Shown here one piece after another: positions 36,962 through 47,319 of a stretch of 64,000 bases of DNA. The notes under the pieces are model-generated. The model saw only the letters and a program-made list of their open reading frames with translations, was not told the origin of the DNA and ran no database searches. Location of the stretch: assembly GCA_028710565.1 (NCBI GenBank), contig JAQTTV010000005.1:1-64000 (forward strand), given 5' to 3'. Position 1 is the stretch's first letter; every line of letters begins with the position of its first letter. The DNA comes from Gallionella sp. GTDB lineage: Bacteria; Pseudomonadota; Gammaproteobacteria; Burkholderiales; Gallionellaceae. Position numbers and translations under genes: made by a program.

Positions 36962-38254
36962 TTGAATAAAGCATTGCAGAAAATTATGTTTACAGCCATT
37001 CCCAATAATTCCCGAGAACTCCACCGTTATCTGATAACAAGATTCCTTGTCTCAGGAGTAGCGATCAGCGTGTTGGTCGGCGCACTTGTGTATTATCTGG
37101 AAAACTGGCGAGTCGAAAAGATGGCCTTTGAACAAGCGGCGACTAGCGCCAGACATTTTGATTTACCTGAAATGCGCAAACTGCTTGCGGCAGATATTCA
37201 AATGAGTCAGCCTGAACTGGTAAAACTGTTGGAGAATTCCCGCTTTTCGGGCATTCGTATTTTCGATCCTTCCGGAAAATCGCTGATGGAGGCATGGGGG
37301 CGTGAGGCAACAAACCTTCGATCTTCTGTACAAGCGCACCAGCATGATTTTCCAAAGCCCGGCAAGCAACACTATAACTGGCTTGCGAACGAGGGGGAGG
37401 ATTTCGTGCAAGTGCTTATACCGTTGCTCGATTCGAGGCGTATGACCGAAATGTATTTTGAAGGCGTCTATCGTCTTGATGTTGGAACGCAATATGCAAG
37501 GAAACATCAGGCGCGCAATGCAACACTGACTTCTTTCGTTGCGGTGATTTTGATTTTAATCTTGCTCTACCCCGTTTTACTTGGATTGACGCGGCGTTCC
37601 GAGTCCCTGTCTCAATCGCTTTTGGATTCGAACCTTGAATTATTGCAATCATTGGGTAGCGCTATAGCAAAAAGAGATGCCGATACCGATACGCATAATT
37701 ACCGGGTGACGCTGTATTCGGTCAGGCTTGCCGAAACAATGAACCTGAATCGAGATAGCATTGAATCGCTGATTGTTGGTGCTTTTCTGCACGATGTCGG
37801 AAAAATTGGAGTTCCGGATCAGATACTACTCAAACCGGGGCGACTGACTGCGGATGAGTTTGAGATTATGAAACGCCATGTTGTATTTGGCGGGGAGATT
37901 ATTCAGGATTCAACTTGGTTGAAGCGTGCCCGGGACGTGGTGCTTTTTCACCATGAGAAATTTGATGGCAGCGGCTACCCACACGGCATTTATGGCAAGG
38001 ATATTCCTCTTTCGGCACGATTGTTTGCTGTGGTTGATGTGTTCGATGCTTTGATGTCAAAACGGCCCTATAAGGAGTCCTTATTGATTGATGACGCATT
38101 AAAAATTTTGCAGGATGGAGCTGGGGGACATTTTGATCCTGAAGTAGTCAGTATCTTCATAACTGTCGCCGCCACGTTATATGGCGAGATTGGACAATCC
38201 GATCGAGGATATTTGCAGAAAACACTAAAAGTGATAATCAAAAAATATTTCTAG
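36962..38254 (+). CDS. HD-GYP domain protein (probable c-di-GMP phosphodiesterase)
   Basis: A 430-residue membrane sensor. Two hydrophobic segments (about 24-43 and 185-203) frame a ~140-residue periplasmic domain; the C-terminal HD-GYP domain (about 230-415) has the metal site HDVGKIGVP (His277-Asp278), HHEKFDGSGYP and DVFDALMSKRPYK. It hydrolyses cyclic di-GMP in response to an unknown periplasmic signal. TTG start at 36962, or the ATG eight codons later. It lies between metal genes, suggesting metal-dependent control of attachment or biofilm. Confidence 0.88.
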   Translation: MNKALQKIMFTAIPNNSRELHRYLITRFLVSGVAISVLVGALVYYLENWRVEKMAFEQAATSARHFDLPEMRKLLAADIQMSQPELVKLLENSRFSGIRIFDPSGKSLMEAWGREATNLRSSVQAHQHDFPKPGKQHYNWLANEGEDFVQVLIPLLDSRRMTEMYFEGVYRLDVGTQYARKHQARNATLTSFVAVILILILLYPVLLGLTRRSESLSQSLLDSNLELLQSLGSAIAKRDADTDTHNYRVTLYSVRLAETMNLNRDSIESLIVGAFLHDVGKIGVPDQILLKPGRLTADEFEIMKRHVVFGGEIIQDSTWLKRARDVVLFHHEKFDGSGYPHGIYGKDIPLSARLFAVVDVFDALMSKRPYKESLLIDDALKILQDGAGGHFDPEVVSIFITVAATLYGEIGQSDRGYLQKTLKVIIKKYF

Positions 38255-38281
38255 TGGATTTCAATAACGATAGGGGAATTT

Positions 38282-38509
38282 ATGGAAAACTCGCATGGAG
38301 ATAAATGTAGCTGTCAAACGTTAAGCTTGGCCGTTACGAGTAAACTTGGTACGTGCCGCTATGATTATTGCAAAAATGTCCTGCAGCGTCGTTGGAGAAT
38401 GACCTGTAATCATGGGCAATCACCTTCGACAGAAAAGCCACCTGTGTATGAACCTGTTGTGATGCATGAGGATGGTATGTTGAATTTATTAAAGAAGACA
38501 TTAGGGTAA
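38282..38509 (+). CDS. Small cysteine-containing hypothetical protein
   Basis: A 75-residue soluble protein with cysteines at the N-terminal end (KCSCQ, then CRYDYC) and a His/Cys pair (TCNHG). The spacing hints at metal binding. Family not recognised. The ATG lies 28 bp after the HD-GYP gene. Moderate support only. Confidence 0.45.
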   Translation: MENSHGDKCSCQTLSLAVTSKLGTCRYDYCKNVLQRRWRMTCNHGQSPSTEKPPVYEPVVMHEDGMLNLLKKTLG

Positions 38510-38627
38510 GCACCGAATGAGCGGATGAGTCGGGTGACATGTCAGTAATGCATGGACACACTGGAATTTAATCATTAGACTGAATTCGACTGAACGCCTT
38601 GAATATTCGACTGAATGTGAGGTCAGC

Positions 38628-39095
38628 ATGACGCAGCAACAATCTGAGACGGCTCTATCCATAAGACCCATCCAATTTGGAGCGGGTGCATTTGTGTTAT
38701 TGCTCGCCATTTATTTTGTGGTGGTCAGTCTGATTTCCGGGGTGGATTTCACACTCGAACAGTTTACAAAGTTCTGGTATTTCTTCGTGTCCCTTGCGTT
38801 GGGATTCGGCATTCAGGTCGGTCTCTACACCTACCTCAAGCAACTTGTCGGGCAACCTGGCGCATCAGGCAAGGTGGTAGCGGTGTCCGGCACGACCTCC
38901 ACTGCGGCAATGGTTTCCTGTTGCGCACATTATCTGGTCAATATCTTGCCTGTTCTGGGCGTCACCGGCTTTCTCACCATCGTTGCAGAATATCAAATCG
39001 AGTTGTTCTGGGTCGGTCTTGCCTTTAACGTGGCCGGTATTCTCTATATCGTACCTAAAGTCATCAACGCTACGCGGGAGCATAAAAAATGCTGA
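38628..39095 (+). CDS. Four-helix membrane protein of unknown function
   Basis: A 155-residue protein with four hydrophobic segments (about 18-36, 46-66, 84-106, 112-144) and a conserved-looking SCCAHYLVNILPVLG motif that could bind metal in the membrane. Similar proteins accompany copper P-type ATPases. It overlaps the next gene by 7 bp, indicating co-translation. Confidence 0.65.
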   Translation: MTQQQSETALSIRPIQFGAGAFVLLLAIYFVVVSLISGVDFTLEQFTKFWYFFVSLALGFGIQVGLYTYLKQLVGQPGASGKVVAVSGTTSTAAMVSCCAHYLVNILPVLGVTGFLTIVAEYQIELFWVGLAFNVAGILYIVPKVINATREHKKC

Positions 39096-39505
39096 AAAAA
39101 TATTTGAGCAGTTTGGCATTCGCAACGTTGATTGCCTTTGTGCATAACGGCCTCATTACGACATGCGATGCGGCGGAGATTGCGCCGCAAATAAGCAATG
39201 ACCGGGGCATCAAGGTAACCACTGCGCTGCAAGCTATTCCTGCGGATGCGAAAACATGGACTTTTGAGGTGACGCTGGAAACCCATACGCAGGCCTTGAG
39301 CGATGATTTGACCAAGTCTGCAACGCTGATTGTTGATGGCAAGCAATACCTGCCGCTGGCCTGGGACGGCGCGCCGCCCGGAGGCCATCACCGCAAGGGC
39401 TTGTTGCGCTTCAGGGCGGTTGTCCCGCAGCCACGATCAATGGAACTGCAAATACGTCTGGCAGGCGACAAGTCTCCCAGAAGCTTCAAATGGTTGATCA
39501 AATGA
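39089..39505 (+). CDS. Exported hypothetical protein of the copper island
   Basis: A 138-residue protein with a signal peptide (1-29) and a single beta-rich domain (ATLIVDGKQYLPLAWDGAPPGGHHRKG). No cysteine pair or His-rich stretch. It is translationally linked to the preceding membrane protein and precedes the P-type ATPase gene by 40 bp. Not recognised. Confidence 0.6.
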   Translation: MLKKYLSSLAFATLIAFVHNGLITTCDAAEIAPQISNDRGIKVTTALQAIPADAKTWTFEVTLETHTQALSDDLTKSATLIVDGKQYLPLAWDGAPPGGHHRKGLLRFRAVVPQPRSMELQIRLAGDKSPRSFKWLIK

Positions 39506-39544
39506 TTCACTGAGGCAATTTCCACCACCGGAAAGGGGCATGCA

Positions 39545-41935
<2,391 letters not shown>

Positions 41936-41981
41936 CAAGGTTTTTTTGTAGACGTAAACTTTTTCCTGAAAGGAGAGCGTG

Positions 41982-42200
41982 ATGAAGCAGGACGAACCTG
42001 ACGGGCGCAGTTGTGCGCCAAAGGGATACAACTGGATTCTCGTTGCATTTCTGGCGATCGCTGCATTTTTTCTGTTTACCGAACACCGTGCTCATCTGCT
42101 GGGCGCGTTGCCATTTCTGTTGCTGCTGGCCTGTCCGTTGATGCATCTGTTCATGCATGGCGGACACGGCGGGCATGATACTGATAGGAGCGAAAAATGA
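41982..42200 (+). CDS. DUF2933 small membrane protein
   Basis: A 72-residue protein with two hydrophobic segments (about 17-32 and 37-55) and a His/Gly-rich end (MHLFMHGGHGGHDTD), matching DUF2933, often found beside copper ATPases. AAGGAGAG ribosome site; a GTG one codon upstream (41979) is also possible. It overlaps the next gene by 4 bp (ATGA). Confidence 0.8.
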   Translation: MKQDEPDGRSCAPKGYNWILVAFLAIAAFFLFTEHRAHLLGALPFLLLLACPLMHLFMHGGHGGHDTDRSEK

Positions 42201-42820
42201 ACTTCACGGAAAACGCTTATGGCCTGTGGTCGCTGGTCATCATCAACTCGCTGGTGTTCATCATTTTTGCATTCAGCTTCACCAAGCCAAAAACGCCGCG
42301 CGACTGGCGCTCGTTCAGTGCGTTCTCGGCCTTCATCGTGGCGCTGTTCGCCGAGATGTACGGTTTTCCGCTGACGATTTATCTGCTTGCCGGCTGGTTG
42401 CAAACCCGTTATCCCGGTGTTGATATTTCTTCCCATAATAGCGGTCATCTCTGGCATACACTGCTCGGCTGGAGGGGCGATCCGCACACCGATCCGTTGC
42501 ACATGCTCAGTTTTTTATTTATCGGAGTCGGATTCATCCTGCTTGCATCTGCATGGAAAATTCTCTATCAGGCGCAGCGCAATCATCAACTGGCGATTAC
42601 CGGGCCTTATGCCAAAATCCGCCATCCCCAGTACGATGCTTTCGTACTCATCATGTTTGGCTTCTTGTTGCAATGGCCAACGCTGCTGACCCTGTTGATG
42701 TTCCCTGTGCTGGTGTGGATGTATGTGCGACTGGCGCGTTCCGAGGAGAGGGAAGCAGAGACTAGTTTCGGCGAGCAATGGCGCGAGTATGCTGCCAGTA
42801 CGCCAAGATTCATTCCATAA
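42197..42820 (+). CDS. Isoprenylcysteine methyltransferase-like membrane protein
   Basis: A 207-residue protein with five to six hydrophobic segments and the ICMT/phospholipid-methyltransferase C-terminal pattern: GPYAKIRHPQYDAFVLIMFG, then RLARSEEREAETSFGEQWREY. Such proteins use S-adenosylmethionine; in metal clusters (e.g. CzcN-like) their substrate is unknown. Coupled to the DUF2933 gene. Confidence 0.8.
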   Translation: MNFTENAYGLWSLVIINSLVFIIFAFSFTKPKTPRDWRSFSAFSAFIVALFAEMYGFPLTIYLLAGWLQTRYPGVDISSHNSGHLWHTLLGWRGDPHTDPLHMLSFLFIGVGFILLASAWKILYQAQRNHQLAITGPYAKIRHPQYDAFVLIMFGFLLQWPTLLTLLMFPVLVWMYVRLARSEEREAETSFGEQWREYAASTPRFIP

Positions 42821-42903
42821 TGGCTTCGTGCTGTTTCGCAACGAAGTGATGTGATTGATTGCAGGTAAAGCTAATACGTCTGGTTAATTACAGAAGAGAT
42901 ATC

Positions 42904-43461
42904 ATGAATGAAACAGTCGAAGACTATGTTTGCCATATGCAGGTTCCCGCTACATCATTTTCCACAGAATACGCAGGCAGTCACTACGCATTTTGTTCGG
43001 CCCAGTGCAGGGAGCGATTTTTAGCGAACCCACGTTTATACATCGGATTCCCCGGACGCCATGCACCTGCGCAGGAGGGAAAACAAGTCATCAAGTGTCG
43101 TCGTCTTTTGCTTTCAGATCGATTGGATACGACACGGGCCGAACAAGTAAAACAGGCATTGCTTGAGATGATGGGGATACTTGAGATTTGCATTGAGGGT
43201 GACAAACTCGAAATCAAGTATGACCTAATACAAGTCACCGCTGAACAGATTGCAGACAAGTTGGGATTGATAGGGGCCAATCTCGGAGGGGGATGGATAG
43301 ACCGCCTCAAATTGGCGTTTATCAATAACCTAGAAGAAATCGAAATCAACAGCCTTGAAGTTGAAAAAAGAAGTGTTGCCACTAATTTCCTAAAGCAGCG
43401 GCCACAAACCTCAGCTCCATATGAGGCTGAGGGACTCATTCAGATGCGCCACAACAGATAG
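42904..43461 (+). CDS. YHS-domain protein with an HMA-like domain lacking CxxC
   Basis: A 185-residue protein. N-terminal YHS-like motif (DYVCHMQVPATSFSTEYAGS, then FCSAQCRERFLANP) binds metal; the middle (about 58-120) has the beta-alpha-beta pattern of a heavy-metal-associated domain (GILEICIEGDKLEIKYD, TAEQIADKLG) but no CxxC. The C-terminus is not recognised. Start at 42904 chosen by context. Last gene of the copper island before the right repeat array. Confidence 0.65.
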   Translation: MNETVEDYVCHMQVPATSFSTEYAGSHYAFCSAQCRERFLANPRLYIGFPGRHAPAQEGKQVIKCRRLLLSDRLDTTRAEQVKQALLEMMGILEICIEGDKLEIKYDLIQVTAEQIADKLGLIGANLGGGWIDRLKLAFINNLEEIEINSLEVEKRSVATNFLKQRPQTSAPYEAEGLIQMRHNR

Positions 43462-44030
43462 AAACCAAGCAGGATAAGCAGGCTACCCACATTCACACAA
43501 CATCGAGATAACTTCTGCTATCCAATCAGACGTTCCAAAATATCCAAACAGCAGGTGGCGCTATTACACCATTTTCGGTGGCGGAATTGTGGGCATTATG
43601 GGTGGGGGGGTGAAGCATTTCAGGGGGCGGGTTTGCGAGCATTATAGGTGGCGGTTTTAACCAGAATACGCACAAACCCGGCGAAACCAATCGCAAACCT
43701 GCTACACGTTATGATACCAAGTTGGACAGTAATATTCATCTCAATTACTACGATTCCGATTGGCAGCAATTAGTTCATAAGCAGACGTGCAAACAATGGT
43801 AAAATCACCCGATTCATGGACTTCAGTGTGTCACTTGCTGCAAGTTGAGGTGTAAAAAATTCAGAAAAAGCTGCTGTTCGCAAACTGATTTGACCGGAAT
43901 ATTGCTAGGTAAATGGCTCGCCGTATTGGGAGGTAAATGCAAAAGTTCTCAATCATCAGTCTGAGGTAATGTCATGCTCATTAAATTTTTTGGTGACGTT
44001 AAACCGTTGATCGAATAGAATCGTTCGCAA
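43462..44030. other. Gene-free junction between the two metal islands
   Basis: 569 bp with no supportable gene. It holds the right repeat array (43554-43654), then a 50-codon open stretch (about 43660-43802) that continues from the repeats and ends in TAA, without a start signal. This could be the tail of a decayed gene cut by the island insertion. A short frame at 43974 (14 codons) is probably chance. Confidence 0.45.
43554..43654 (+). repeat. Right tandem array of ~23-bp units flanking the copper island
   Basis: Five units with GGTGGCGG-type starts lie at 43554, 43577, 43601, 43623 and 43647 (spacing 22-24). The typical unit is GGTGGCGGGTTTGCGAGCAT plus TATA. The reverse complement of the left array (27853-27940) is the same family: 24 of 26 bases agree in one segment. 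The two arrays face opposite ways around ~15.6 kb. Confidence 0.7.
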
Positions 44031-44402
44031 ATGACCGCAAGATTGATTACATCCACTTTACGCTTCCTGCTTGTCGTGCTGATCAGCACCTTCATGTCGC
44101 CCAGCTTTTCCTGGGAGATGATGGATAGTCACAGCGAGGAGACAAACCTGTCGGTGATGGGCGACACAGCCCATTCTGAGGTAATTGAAGCGCACCACCA
44201 CCATCATCATGGTGGCGAAGACGATGCAGCACACAGTCAGATCGGTCATTTATTGAGCCACATGCCAGCCGTGATGCATCGCATCGAAGTGACCAACGTA
44301 TCCGTATCGACATCAACTGTTATTCCAATCGAAGCCTGCCCGTTTGTTCAGGCAGATACTATCCCTCCCTATAAACCTCCCCGAAACTTCCTTTTCGTCT
44401 GA
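44031..44402 (+). CDS. czcI: CzcI-like exported protein
   Basis: A 123-residue exported protein: signal peptide (1-27), a run of six histidines (HHHHHHGGEDDA) and a conserved-looking C-terminal half. Position immediately before the czcCBA-type genes matches czcI, a small periplasmic protein thought to modulate induction. Similar size to known CzcI. Confidence 0.75.
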   Translation: MTARLITSTLRFLLVVLISTFMSPSFSWEMMDSHSEETNLSVMGDTAHSEVIEAHHHHHHGGEDDAAHSQIGHLLSHMPAVMHRIEVTNVSVSTSTVIPIEACPFVQADTIPPYKPPRNFLFV

Positions 44403-44466
44403 CCCGTTTTTGCTGCGCAGGCATTATTGTCGGCGTTCTGTTGTACCGGACTGAAAAGGAATCATC

Positions 44467-45777
44467 ATGTCGAGAGACGTTTTTCGAATCGGGATGGCGT
44501 TACTGCCAGCCCCGGTTTATCGACCGATAGCACTCGCCCCACTCATGGCGCTGATGCTGTCGCTCGCCTGTATTGGATTATCTCAAGCGGAAAACTTGCC
44601 GCAGCCTGAAACGCCGACCTTAACTGAACGCGAGGCTGTGAGCAGCGCATTACTGCGTCCTGCCTGGGTGGATGCGGAAACAGGCAGGGTAGCGCAGGCG
44701 GAGAGCGTCGTGACTGAAGCATCGGCATTGCCCAACCCGGTTTTCTCCATCAGCCGTGACCGCCTTGCCATGCTCGGTGGCGACATCACCGAACGCTCTG
44801 TGCAAATTTCGCAGACGATTGATCTCTCCGGGCGTCGTTCGCTGCGGGTGGATGCTGCTACCCGGCGCTTGGATGCCGAAAAACTGGACGGACGAACTCG
44901 ACGCTTCAACACCATCACCGACGTACGCCGAATCTTTGCCGAAACGCTGCATCGGAATCAAATTCAGTCAGCACTTGGATTATGGCTGACAAGAATCGAA
45001 AATGCGTCCAGGATAACGGCACAACTTGCCAAGGCAGGTGAAGTGTCAGGTTATGACCGCCGCCGCATTCAGCGCGAAGCACAAACCACTCGAGCGCGAC
45101 TGTCTGTGGCTCAGGCGGACGCGGCGCGCAGTCGTGAAGCACTCGCTGTACTGACGGGCAAGAGGCCGGATGAAGTGATGCACCTGCTCGGCAATTTGCT
45201 TCCCGATGCCACACCTGCACTTGACGAGTTGCAAACAAGGTTGCGCCAACGCCCTGATCTGGAAAGCCTGCTACTTCAAACCAAAGCCTTCGAACAAGAA
45301 CATCAGGCAGCACAACGCTTTTGGATTCCTGATCTGACGGTGGGTGTCGGCCAAAAAACACTGGAAGAACCCACTCGCCGTGGCAGCGGAGCAATCGTTG
45401 GCGTGTCGTTTTCCATCCCCTTGTTTGATCGTAGTGAGGCGGCACAACAACGCAGCCAGGCCAAAGCGCAGACTCTTCGCTCCGAGCAGGCTCTAGCACT
45501 AAATAAGGCGGAAGCCGAACTGCGCGGCGCGTGGCACTTGGCAGATGAATTACGCAAAACGGTATTGGCTTACCGCCATGACGTGTCGAACGACTCACAG
45601 AACTTGTCCGGCATAGCCGAAGCGGCCTATCGTTCAGGTGAGGCCAGCTTGCTTGAACTGCTTGACGCTTACCGCACCGAATTGGATTTTTCGACCACCG
45701 AACTCGATCTGGCTTTACGCGCTCGCTTGGCCCATATTGATCTTGAAACCTTGTCAGGAGCATCGACCTATGAATAA
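44467..45777 (+). CDS. czcC: CzcC-like outer-membrane efflux protein
   Basis: A 436-residue TolC-family protein with a signal region (about 20-40, MALMLSLACIGLSQAE) and two efflux-domain repeats. It forms the outer-membrane duct of the second RND pump. It lies 64 bp after the czcI-like gene and overlaps czcB by 8 bp. Confidence 0.87.
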   Translation: MSRDVFRIGMALLPAPVYRPIALAPLMALMLSLACIGLSQAENLPQPETPTLTEREAVSSALLRPAWVDAETGRVAQAESVVTEASALPNPVFSISRDRLAMLGGDITERSVQISQTIDLSGRRSLRVDAATRRLDAEKLDGRTRRFNTITDVRRIFAETLHRNQIQSALGLWLTRIENASRITAQLAKAGEVSGYDRRRIQREAQTTRARLSVAQADAARSREALAVLTGKRPDEVMHLLGNLLPDATPALDELQTRLRQRPDLESLLLQTKAFEQEHQAAQRFWIPDLTVGVGQKTLEEPTRRGSGAIVGVSFSIPLFDRSEAAQQRSQAKAQTLRSEQALALNKAEAELRGAWHLADELRKTVLAYRHDVSNDSQNLSGIAEAAYRSGEASLLELLDAYRTELDFSTTELDLALRARLAHIDLETLSGASTYE

Positions 45778-47308
45778 GCTCAAACTGTTTTTTATTGCGC
45801 TGGCCGCGTTCGCGCTGACTGCCTGCTCCCCCAAGGCTGATCCTGCCATGACCAAGTCGGATGCTCACGCAGGCATGTCCATCACCCATTACACCGACAC
45901 GACCGAGCTGTTCGTCGAATTTCAGAAGCTGGTCAAAGGCGAACAGACAGCCTTTGCGGCACACACGACGCTGATTATTCCAGCGGGTTTTCAGGCTGTG
46001 ACGACAGGAAAAATGACCGTCGTGTTATCAGGCGGCGGTCAGCCGGAAGAACGTGCAGAAGGCGGCATGAGTGCTACACCCGGCATCTTCCGCATTGTCA
46101 TTACGCCGCAATTTACCGGGAAGCGTCACCTGACTTTTCAGCTGCTCAGCGCCAAGGCTAATGTCACGCATGATCTGGGCGAGATAGAGGTTTACGCTAA
46201 TCGCAGGGCGGCCAATGCGGTAGCGCATGAATCGGCTACTGCGGGGAATATTGGTTTCAGTAAAGAACAACAATGGAAAATATCTTTTGCAAACATGCCG
46301 GTGGTTGAACAAGTCCTGCATGAATCTCTAACTGCATCCGCCACAATCAAGCCGCGAGCGGGCGGCGAAGCTGTCATCTCCGCTCCCGGTGTCGGTTTGT
46401 TGCGTGCCGGATCAACGGGATTTCCGCAGATCGGCATGCCGGTCAAAGTCGGGCAGGTGTTGGCTTATTTTTCCCCCAGACTGGGAGGTGAAACCGATGC
46501 GGCGATGCTGGAACTTGCAGTCAAACGCAGCAGCATCGAAGCCGAAGAAGCAAATCAGGCGCTGATACGCATGGAAGGATTATTCAAGGCTGAAGCCATC
46601 CCTGAGAAAAAATTAAGGGAGACCCGTACACGCGCACATCTCGCGGCTGCGGAGCTTGACGCGGCACAACATCGGCTGAATACCTATTCGGGCGGCAACG
46701 GTGGCATTCCTCTTAAATCGCCGATTAACGGTACGGTCGTTGCCGTGGGCGGCGCAGCCGGTGCGGCGGTAGCGGACGGGCAAATGCTGGTTCACATTGC
46801 CGATCTCGACAAGCTGTGGCTGGAAGTGCGCATACCGGAGAGTGATCTGGGCAGGTTCACCCAGCCCTCTGGTGCTTTCTTCCGTCTGGAGGGTGAAGAA
46901 CAGGCGCGCGTGCTTGAAGTAGATCGCAATACTCGTCTTATTGCTTTTGGTGGTCTGGTAGATAAGGATAGCCGCACCGTGCCCGCCATCTTTGAGTTCG
47001 ACAACACCAAGGGGCGTTTGCGCGCCGGAATGAACCTGCGTGTTGGGATTTACGCTGGACGCACGGAAAAAGTGCTGGCCGTTCCCGCATCGGCAGTGAT
47101 TGATGACAACGGCATGGCCGTGGTTTATGTGCAGAAAGAGGGGGAATCGTTCGAGCGACGCGTCATCGAACCCGGCATTAAAGAGGGGGACTGGGTCGGA
47201 ATACGTTCGGGAGTCGCTGCGGGTGAGCGAGTGGTGTCGAAGGGGGCTTTCCAGGTCAGACTGGCAGCCACTTCTCCGGCGACGCTCGGTCACGGCCACG
47301 CGCATTAG
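45770..47308 (+). CDS. czcB: CzcB-like membrane-fusion protein (lipoprotein)
   Basis: A 512-residue adaptor with a lipoprotein signal (ALTACSP), an extra N-terminal beta domain (about 25-145), and the hairpin, barrel-sandwich and beta-barrel domains (GMPVKVGQVLAYFSP, then LKSPINGTVVAVGGAAGAAV). It has no CusF-like domain, unlike the copper adaptor. ATG at 45770 is used, not the upstream extension that shadows czcC. Confidence 0.9.
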   Translation: MNKLKLFFIALAAFALTACSPKADPAMTKSDAHAGMSITHYTDTTELFVEFQKLVKGEQTAFAAHTTLIIPAGFQAVTTGKMTVVLSGGGQPEERAEGGMSATPGIFRIVITPQFTGKRHLTFQLLSAKANVTHDLGEIEVYANRRAANAVAHESATAGNIGFSKEQQWKISFANMPVVEQVLHESLTASATIKPRAGGEAVISAPGVGLLRAGSTGFPQIGMPVKVGQVLAYFSPRLGGETDAAMLELAVKRSSIEAEEANQALIRMEGLFKAEAIPEKKLRETRTRAHLAAAELDAAQHRLNTYSGGNGGIPLKSPINGTVVAVGGAAGAAVADGQMLVHIADLDKLWLEVRIPESDLGRFTQPSGAFFRLEGEEQARVLEVDRNTRLIAFGGLVDKDSRTVPAIFEFDNTKGRLRAGMNLRVGIYAGRTEKVLAVPASAVIDDNGMAVVYVQKEGESFERRVIEPGIKEGDWVGIRSGVAAGERVVSKGAFQVRLAATSPATLGHGHAH

Positions 47309-47319
47309 GGAGAAATAAT

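Noticed and set aside
44915-45964. 349-codon minus-strand frame opposite czcC and czcB
   Set aside because: Antisense shadow of clear efflux genes; composition is not protein-like.
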